A stretch of 64,000 nucleotides of DNA from Beaufortia kweichowensis (lineage: Eukaryota; Chordata; Actinopteri; Cypriniformes; Gastromyzontidae): NCBI GenBank assembly GCA_019155185.1, contig CM032800.1:17228438-17292437 (forward strand). The letters are read 5' to 3'. Both the position numbers and the translations under genes were made by a program. Below, one piece after another: positions 55,791 to 64,000 of the stretch; the stretch's first letter is position 1; the number at the start of each line of letters is the position of its first letter. The notes below the pieces were generated by a model. It worked only from the letters and a program-made list of their open reading frames with translations, was not told the DNA's origin and made no database searches.

Positions 55791-56270
55791 ATTTGCAGAC
55801 AGCAGTGACATGCTCATCTTGCCCATGCAGATGCTTCTGCTTTTTGTTGTTCTACATGGAAAATCATTTTATATATGTGCTCTCTCCCATCCAGCTGTCG
55901 CTCAGTGATGCAGTAAGAATGGCGAGTACACAGTGGGAAAGTAGGCGATACCTACAACTCTATTCATGTCATACAGTAGAGCGAAGGGGTCTTTTTCTCA
56001 TCCTTGCTGGTGCAACAACCATCAATTTAGCTCACTGGTGGCCGGATGCAGGCCTCCCAGCCCAGCTGTGTTTGACACAATTTATCTGCTCTACTGGAGC
56101 ATATCATTTTTGATTATTAACCTCACGCCCAAAAAGAAAATGTCCTGCAACAATAATGATGACACCGTAACTAAGAGCCCAGCTGATCAAGCCAAGGACC
56201 TACACAGCTGCACGCTACAGACGACAGCGTCACTTTTTCTAGTCCTTTTTGTCATTTTTTTGTAATCAAA
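55790..56270 (+). other. Unidentified exon-like segment
   Basis: More GC-rich than its flanks. An acceptor-like TGTATTTGCAG ends at 55799, followed by ATG at 55809 and a short hydrophobic frame (MLLLFVVLHG, about 30 codons). A second frame (55907-56113) gives LFLILAGATTINLAHWWPDA. Neither resembles a family I know. It could be a decayed exon or an old retrosequence; I assign no function. Confidence 0.2.
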
Positions 56271-57540
56271 CACAAAAATGTAGATGTGTAAAATAACAAA
56301 TGATGATGACTGCATGCAGACAAAGACACAAGCAATCTCTTCGCAAAGGACACAGCTCTATCCAACATCTTCATTCAACACACAATGATGCCATTACACT
56401 TGCTTGTCCAATAAATTAAACCCATTTACTGTTCTGTATTATATTATGTATATTGATGTCTGTTTAATTTAATTTAGAACAAATTTAATTTGAGGTTATG
56501 CACTCAGTAACTGAGCATGCTTGTCAGGGAAGAGAAATATAATTGGATTATAATAGATTTGAATTCTGCATTACAGTTGGAATTACACACTTTTTAAAAT
56601 TAAGATATAACAACTTGCAAAGATGTTTCTGTTTATGCAAAATGGTCATTGAGTAAGAATGCACAGTTGTACCCCATAATCTTGTAGGGACTTTCCATAA
56701 ACATAATGACTTTTGTACTGTGCAATAGGGGTGTCCCTGACTAGGGATTTACATTGTTGAATCTGAATTTGCCAAGTCTTGCCTATAGTCGACTGATAGT
56801 CAAATAGTGTGTGTTGGGACACAGCACTTTCAAGCGCTGTCAAGTGCCCGAACTCAGCGTTTTTAGAACAGCTTCTAGCGTTTTTAGCCTCCTTAGTATA
56901 AGTGCGCTTCTGGTTTTAGGGGCCATGTCCACCGGAGCATTTTTTCCTGCGGCTGGTGTATTTTTCTGTTGTTTGCAATTAAAGTGTCACATTGCATATT
57001 AATTCATTATAAAGCATTAATAGGCAGTTATAACCGCATGAATAGAAGGGTAACTCTAATAAATTATGTGCCAAATATTGAGCCATCTTCATGATTATCA
57101 TGATGTTAATTGCAAAATAGACACTTTTAGGTATTGCACTGCCATAATGTCTACAGTCTGAGTTCAATAGGAGGGGGAATCCTCTTCATATTCAGCTAGA
57201 AAAGAACTATAAAGGCAGTGATCTTCATATACTGAAGTAATGTCCAGGAAGTTTTCTTGGCTGTTATGTTTACCCATTTTTTTGTTGTTCTGTATAGAGT
57301 AGATAAAGCTGAGACTTAAAACGTTACAAAAAAGTAATAAATGAAAAATAAATGATATAACTTGTACAAAGTTTTTACAAATAATACATTAAAAAAGTAA
57401 CCTATTAAATGACACTACTTGTTTAAATCCATTCAGGATTTTAAAAACATTGGTGGATTTTATAGCCTCATCATAATCCTGAACTAAAGGGCAAAGAGAG
57501 AGAGGAGGGACAAAGTGATTTTGGTGAAGAGCAAATACAG
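56271..57540. other. AT-rich intergenic sequence
   Basis: No gene or repeat that I can support. Confidence 0.5.
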
Positions 57541-59830
57541 GCCAAAGAGAGTAAATTTAGGGCCAGAGAGTGATTGTGAGGAAGAACAACTACAGTACAG
57601 GGCATAGAGAGAGGATAATGAGAGAATGTTTGTGAGGTAGAACAACTACAGTACAGGGCAGAGAGACAGGGGAGCGAGAGAGTGTTTGTGAGGTAAAACA
57701 ACTGCAGTACAGGGCAGAGAGACAGGGGACCGAGAGAGTGTTGGAGAGGTAAAACAGCTGGAGTACAGGACAGAGAGACAGGGGAGCGAGAGAGTGTTGG
57801 TGAGGTAAAACAACTGCAGTACAGGGCAGAGAGACAGGGGAGCGAGAGAGTGTTGGTGAGGTAAAACAGCTGGAGTACAGGACAGAGAGACAGGGGACCG
57901 AGAGAGTGTTGGTGATGTAGAACAGTTGCATTACATGACAGAGAGACAGGGGAGCGAGAGAGTGTTGGTGAGGTAGAACAGCTGCAGTACAGGGCAGAGA
58001 GACAGGGGAGCGAGAGAGAGTTCGTGAGGTAAAACAGCTGCAGTACAGGGCAGAGAGACAGGGGAGCCGAGAGAGTTCTGAGGTAAAACACAGCTGCAGT
58101 ACAGGGCAGAGAGACAGGGGAGCAGAGAGAGTTCGTGAGAAGCTAAAGTGCTGGGCAGTACAGGGCAGAGAGACAGGGGAGCTGAGAGAGAGTTCAGTGA
58201 GGTAAAAACAGCTGCAGTACAGGGCAGAGAGACAGGGCTGGGGGAGCAGAGAGAGAGTTCGAGAGAGGTAAAACAGCTGCAGTACAGGGCAGAGAGACAG
58301 GGGAGCGAGAGAGTGTTGGTGAGGTAAAACAGCTGCAGTACAGGGCAGAGAGACAGGGGAGCGAGAGAGTGTTGGTGAGGTAAAACAGCTGCAGTACAGG
58401 GCAGAGAGACAGGGGAGCGAGAGTGTTGGTGAGGTAAAACAGCTGCAGTACAGGGCAGAGAGACAGGGGAGCGAGAGAGTGTTGGTGAGGTAAAACAGCT
58501 GCAGTACAGGGCAGAGAGACAGGGGAGAGAGAGTGTTGGTGAGGTAAAACAGCTGCAGTACAGGGAACAGAGAGACAGGGAGCAGAGAGTGTTGTTGGTG
58601 AGGTAAAACAGCTGCAGTTACAGGCAGAGAGGTTAGGAGACAGCGAGAGAGTGTTGGTGAGGTAAAACAGCTGGAGTACAGGACAGAGAGACAGGGAGCC
58701 GCGAGAGAGTGTTGGTGAGGTAAAACAGCTGGAGTACAGGGCAGAGAGACAGGGGAGCAGAGAGAGTGTTCAGTGAGGTGGTGAAAGAGTCAGCTGCAGT
58801 ACAGGGCAGAGAGACAGGGGAGCCGAGAGAGTGTTGGTGAGGTAAAACAGCTGCAGTACAGGGCAGAGAGACAGGGGGAGAGAGAGTGTTGGTGAGGTAA
58901 AACAGCTGCAGTACAGGGCAGAGAGACAGAGGAGCGAGAGAGAGTGTTGGTGAGGTAAAACAGCTGCAGTACAGGGCAGAGAGAGGGGGAGCCGAGAGAG
59001 AGTTCGGTGAGGTAAAACAACTGCAGTACAGGGCAGAGAGACAGGGGAGCCAGAGAGTGTTGTGAGGTAGAACAGCTGCAGTACAGGGCAGAGAGACAGG
59101 GGAGCCGAGAGAGTGTTGGTGAGGTAGAACAGCTGCAGTACAGGGCAGAGAGACAGGGAGCCGAGAGAGTGTTGGTGAGGCAGAACAGCTGCAGTACAGG
59201 GAGAGAGACAGGGGAGAGACAGAGGAGAGGTGGTGAACAGGTAAAACAGCTGGTACAGGGCAGAGAGACAGGGGAGCCGAGAGAGTGTTGGTGAGGTAAA
59301 ACAGCTGCAGTACAGGGCAGAGAGACAGGGGAGGCTCAGAGAGACAGAGTGTTGGTGAGGAGGTAAAACAGCTGCAGTACAGGGCAGAGAGACAGGGGAG
59401 CGAGAGAGTGTTCGTGAGGTAGAACAGCTGCAGTACAGGGCAGAGAGACAGGGGAGCGAGAGAGTGTTGGTGAGGTAGAACAGCTGCAGTACAGGGCAGA
59501 GAGACAGGGGAGCGAGAGAGTGTTGGAGGTGGTGAGGTAGAACAGCTGCAGTACAGGGACAGAGAGACAGGGGAGCGAGAGAGTGTTGGTGAGGTAAAAC
59601 AGCTGCAGTACAGGGCAGAGAGACAGGGGAGCGAGAGAGTGTTGGTGAGGTAAAACAGCTGCAGTACAGGGCAGAGAGACAGGGGAGCGTGAGAGTGTTG
59701 GTGAGGTAAAACAGTGCAAAACAGCTGCAGTACAGGGCAGAGAGACAGGGGAGCGAGAGAGTGTTGGTGAGGTAAAACAGCTGGAGTACAGGGCAGAGAG
59801 ACAGGGGAGCGAGAGAGAGTTCGTGAGATA
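57541..59830. repeat. 56-bp minisatellite, about 40 copies
   Basis: Unit GAGGTAAAACAGCTGCAGTA then CAGGGCAGAGAGACAGGGGA and GCGAGAGAGTGTTGGT. Variants include AACAGCTGGAG, GTAGAACA and GAGAGTTCGT, plus small indels in the middle. The unit is strongly strand-biased (purines on the plus strand). The minus strand stays open over long stretches (206 codons at 58091-57471, 179 at 59875-59336); since 56 is not a multiple of 3 this yields a 56-residue repeated peptide. I regard those frames as by-products of composition. Confidence 0.95.
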
Positions 59831-62030
59831 GAACATCAAAATCAGCAAATAGGTCTTTAGGCCAGAAAATGGCATGAGGCTGAAAAGGTCTAGATAACCT
59901 TGTATTGTTTTATTGTTTAAGATGTTTTACCTTTTTGTTTACCTTATTATTGTTTACTTGACATAGTAAAGGTATACAAATAGTAATAAAAAATGTTGTA
60001 TAGATAAAAACTAAGAAAATTTTGTTTCAGGTGCTTTTTATTTGTTTTAAAGGGGGTGGAGTGGAGGGGTGAGGGGAGCCTCTAACATAAATTCAACAAG
60101 TTCTTAAATGTCTCATATTCAAGCTACCAATAAAGTATATAAACCAATAAAGTTACTTCATTTTTTTGCATCTAGTGAAGGAATGCCAAAAAGCATCTTA
60201 CCATTAAAACTGTCTAAAACGCCCCTTTTCCTAGATTTTCCTGAGCAAAGTCTTTCATGATGTCTGTTATGTCAATCTGACGCACACGCTGCTTTCAAAG
60301 CTGAGAATGACAAGTTTGGAAAATCTGCTGGCTCATTGTGCTTCTCAGACAAGTTTGAATTATTTTTAATTTAAAAAAGGACCTAGTTAAAAAATAGTTA
60401 AGAGCAGTAACCGCATCTAAGACACTCGGAAGAATAAATGTATGCTTCATAATCAGCAGCTCTGCCATGCCTACACTGACATCCCTAGTGCTCGTGTTCG
60501 CAGGTGCCTAGATTTTTTGGCTCTGCAATAATTAACATCAAAATAAAAGTCTCATTTATTTATGTCATAAACACGATTTTTTGAGTGCCCCAAAACACAT
60601 CTGTTACGCCACTGGGCATACACTGGAAAGAATTATCACGTAAAGATGTTTTAAAAAGGAACCAAGATAAATCATCATTGTTCAGCAGCATTTTAGCTGT
60701 TTACTTGGCTATAGAAAATCCCTCAACAAAACTAGTTGCTGTCACTGGCAAACTACTAAAGAAGTCAATGACAGACAATAGGCTATTAGATATTGATATG
60801 CCTTTTTTGGAAAAACAAACATATTTGTAGATAATGGACTTTTTACAACAATTAAAATAGCTAGAAGTTTAAATTTTAGTATGTTACTAAATCATCTAGT
60901 ATGTTGATGTAGATTTTCTTTAGTATGTTACAGAGAGTGAGATGTCTCTCCAGGCAGCGGTGGCATAATGTGTGGTTTGTGTTTCCTCTGCCACACTCTA
61001 TCCATCCTGTTCCCATCATCCACCAGTTGAAGCAGAATAATAACTAGAATTAAGCTCTTGCTGATGATTCTGATGTGCACTAAATGTCAGCCAAACCCAA
61101 TGTACCCCACACCATAATCTTCCACAACAGCGTCTTCATCTGATGCCACCTTAATTTTACATACGTCACCGTTTAGCTAAACGTGTACAAAACATGTCAC
61201 ATTACTGCCACACACAGATGTGTAAGATATTTTCCGAATAATTCAGCCCAATAGTTTGTTTGCTTTTACGAATCCTTAGATCCTTCTGTACTAATGTCAA
61301 GTCAACATCAGATGTATTCATTCCTAAAAAACAGCAGTTAAATTGTTTTTATCATGTTTTAAAGTACAACTCTTTTGGTAAATTAACTTTTATATATTGT
61401 TTAAACATAAATGTGTTTTAGAAGTGTGTCAACACAACGACACTTTAGTGATAAAATTCTATTTACTTGTTTTCTCGTTTTATTTAAAAACATATTTTAA
61501 ATAAAAAGCATAAAACCAATGCACGCATATTACCCATAATTTTGATACAAGTTTATTATCCGTTACTCATATTGTTTTTAATGAATTAGACCATCAGTGA
61601 TAATGTTTTAATGTCTTTTAATACTGTATTAGAGAGTCATTACCAGATTATAACTGCTGAAAAATAGCCTGTGTACTCTTACTAGAGGAAGATAATTGGA
61701 TAAGCATGGCTTTGACAGAACTTCCAGTTATAGTGAGGTTCTAAGAGGTCACAACTTTTTATGCAATTAATCCTTCAATACCATTCAAAATAGTGGACTT
61801 TATTAGAAAATTGACGGTGTGCAATCGTCAATTACGGAGATAAGAAAGGAGATACAGGATACAGGAATGCACAGGGCGTATAGCACATGCGGAACAACGT
61901 ATTTCTGAAATACAAAAACAAGAAAACAATGAGAGGTTATTTAGACCATTTCAACCTCATGCCTGATCTTAGAACCTTAATGTGTATCAGCAGTGTGCCT
62001 ACACAATGACCCTATTGTGATCGTTTGTGA
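59831..62030. other. AT-rich intergenic sequence
   Basis: No supported gene. At 60200-60840 the minus strand has weak hAT-like fragments (LPVTATSFVEGFSIAK and ITDIMKDFAQEN), possibly the worn C-terminus of a hAT transposase, too weak to call. Confidence 0.4.
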
Positions 62031-62034
62031 CTCG

Positions 62035-62082
62035 AGAAATGACCCTCCAAGTGAGTCTGGGTTCTCCCAAGGGTTTTTCTCT

Positions 62083-62145
<63 letters not shown>

Positions 62146-62330
62146 TTCATTAATGGAGTTTGGGTTCAGTGTTGGAGTGTCACTAGGAGACTGAGCTGAT
62201 ATTAGATATTAGATATTAAATGATCTTTTATATTTTCCTGCTTGTCATTCTGTTTATTCTGCTGTAAAGCTGCTTTGAAACAGTGTTACATTGTTAAACT
62301 GCTATACAAATAAACTTGAACTCGTTTTGT
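62035..62330 (+). mobile_element. L2 LINE 3' end
   Basis: Near-identical to the 3' UTR at 48175-48440: AGAAATGACCCTCCAAGTGA, TGAGTCTGGGTTCTCCCAAG, the TA run, GTGTTGGAGTGTCACTAGGA and the GCTGTAAAGCTGCTTTGAAA to AAACTTGAACT end. A 5'-truncated insertion of the same family. Confidence 0.8.
62085..62142. repeat. (AT)n microsatellite in the L2 3' UTR
   Basis: About 29 AT units, expanded from the short TA run of the homologous position near 48225. Confidence 0.95.
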
Positions 62331-62757
62331 TTTAATCCTCATAAAACCTTAACAGTCTAATATTAGGGATGGATGAATATGAGGGATGTGTGTGATGTGG
62401 AACACTACCGGCCACTGCACACAGCCAATGAGGGACACAATTGGACTCGATGTACACAGTCTTCAGACGCGATCACACAGAGGCATTCTCTAAAGTGTCG
62501 TTTCATGACACAGCGTTAGTTCCCACAATAGGGATCCTGAGATCCACCCCTGCATGCCTCTGCTTAGCATGCCAGTTGGTCTGTTGCAGTCTGACATAAA
62601 AAAACAGGCAGGCCCAAGCCTGTTGTGCACACCTCAATCCTGTGACCCCCCATATCATAACAGTACTAAAAAACATACAGAAAAGTGAAGAGCAAAAGGA
62701 AAATGTGCACAGCTGACTGAAATGTAAAATTAAAGGAGCTCTGCAAATGAATTAGTA

Positions 62758-62830
62758 CAGAGGTTCTCAACCTTTTAAAACTAAACCCCCCCAGGGCTCC
62801 CACATCATGTGGCATGCCCCAGCCCATATT
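62758..62830 (+). mobile_element. hAT left-end fragment
   Basis: CAGAGGTTCTCAACCTTTT is a standard hAT terminus, followed by a C-rich stretch usual for these elements. No right end nearby. Confidence 0.45.
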
Positions 62831-63234
62831 TGAGGAGATAATGATTATCTGGATAAATCTATCTATATAAATACTTTTCATAACTTTATGGCGTTTGTAT
62901 AACTTTCAACTATAAAAAGGACGAATAGCTAAATATTTATGGAACATGCGCTAAAATGCTAAAAAAGGTTTCTGAACAGTAATACTAGTTTGAACTAGAT
63001 GAGTGAAACGAGCCATGTCTCTACAAATGTTCTTATGTAGAGATATATGTGTTTTAAAGAAGAAGAAGAAAGACAAATAACAATAGTGATAATATTCTTG
63101 ACACTAACAAGAGGATGTCACATGTAAATGCTATTTTATGTGTACATGTTGCATCAGTGTACATGTGGCTCTACGTGTTTCCGTTTTCCATGAGCTCCAT
63201 CATGTCAACGCTTACTTTTTTCAGATTTATCTGA

Positions 63235-64000
63235 GAAATCAGCCTTTATAACCTATCCATACTTTTGTTAGTACCTAGGATAACAAAGATCCCCAAAGGA
63301 GGTAGAGCGTTTTCACACGTAGCCCCGAACTTATAGAATAGCCTTCCTGAAAATGTTCGGTGATCAGACATGCTGTCCAAATTTAAATCTAGAATAAAGA
63401 CGCATCTTTTTAGGCAAGGTTCCGCATAGTATAACACTATAAAGTATGACTTTGCACTGTAGCCACATTATACAATTGAATATTTACCACTGCATTAAGT
63501 GATCGAACAGCAGCTATGCTAATTCTTCTCGATTTGCTTTCTGTTTTTACCTCGGGATACCATCCTGAGATAACCAAGGATTTCCAGTCATGGATCCAGC
63601 CCCATTGGACGATCTTAGATGGCCCTGACGCCTGTGCTTCCTAGGACATCAGAGGCCATCCGAGCTTTGGTACCAGCCTAATGCTCATCACCGTCATCGA
63701 GATGCCTGTCCCTTATAATGGTGACTACATATAATGCTGTTACCTTTCATCACCATGACTACCGGAACCACAGCGAATAACATGGGACAGATCTGAAACT
63801 CCTGGCTACATTATTCCATAACACCTCACAGACTACAAGCAGTACTCACTCACAGTGTAGATTACAGCAACCTTAAATTATGTGCCAGAGGAGAGCTGGC
63901 CCTCCCGGTTGAGCCTGGGTTTTGTATGTATTATGTATACATCTACTGTGGAGTTTTTGGTTCCTTGCTACTGTTGCTCACTGGGAGACTCATCTAATAT
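63235..64000 (+). mobile_element. L2-type LINE 3' end, second subfamily, continuing past the window
   Basis: Starts with the ORF2 C-terminus in broken frame (PRITKIPKGGRAFSHVAPN, SLPENV, then a FKSR-like NLNLE). A 3' UTR with GGTTGAGCCTGGGTTTTGTA and TTTTTGGTTCCTTGCTACTG follows. The sequence differs from the L2 at 43669-48440, so it is another L2 subfamily. The end lies outside. Confidence 0.65.

Noticed and set aside
57471..59875. Minus-strand frames of 113-206 codons with repeated CLSALYCSC-type peptide
   Set aside because: They are translations of the 56-bp minisatellite; openness follows from unit composition, with no start context or conserved domain.
60200..60840. hAT transposase C-terminus on the minus strand
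   Set aside because: Only two short strings resemble the dimerisation domain, in broken frames; too weak to call.

Overview
This window is vertebrate, almost certainly ray-finned fish, nuclear DNA. The evidence is one recognisable vertebrate zinc-finger gene (znf407) with spliced, AT-rich introns, together with a teleost-style mix of transposons: L2, L1/Tx1 and I/Nimb LINEs, a V-SINE-like tRNA SINE, two PIF/Harbinger elements, several hATs, an IS630-type Tc1/mariner, Gypsy remnants and solo LTRs. The repeat mix suggests a cypriniform or related otophysan, but species cannot be fixed from this sequence alone.

Layout. 1-7.2 kb: 5' part of znf407 on the minus strand. A large first coding exon runs off the left edge, then intron 1, then a candidate non-coding exon 1 with a CRE/ETS promoter. 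Intron 1 holds a displaced 172-bp fragment of znf407 coding sequence. 7.2-9.5 kb: an L1/Tx1 3' end and small repeats. 9.5-24.6 kb: a four-level nest. A hAT is split by a 14.6-kb Harbinger, which is split by a 10.65-kb LTR retrotransposon with no coding capacity, which is split by an L2 LINE. Each of the two insertion events whose both ends can be placed (Harbinger and LTR element) has matching target duplications. 24.6-29.1 kb: a broken hAT transposase and a non-autonomous hAT. 29.1-34.9 kb: a Gypsy remnant interrupted by a probable solo LTR, itself interrupted by a compact Harbinger with an intact DDE transposase. 35.8-37.1 kb: a poly(A)-binding-protein-like retropseudogene carrying a 546-bp solo LTR. 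37.3-48.4 kb: a second nest, built on an L2 LINE interrupted by an I/Nimb LINE, a hAT, a solo LTR and a SINE. 48.4-57.5 kb: mostly unique AT-rich DNA with a hAT-like MITE and an IS630-type Tc1/mariner. 57.5-59.8 kb: a 56-bp minisatellite. 59.8-64 kb: AT-rich DNA and L2 3' ends.

The only host gene I can support is znf407. Everything else is mobile or derived from mobile elements. The only full-length open transposase is the HARBI1-like protein at 30558-31631, which lies between perfect terminal inverted repeats. The most unusual element is the non-coding LTR retrotransposon at 11507-22159. It has a tRNA-Trp-type primer site, a polypurine tract, very long LTRs built from three separate tandem arrays, and a related solo LTR at 45643-47133.
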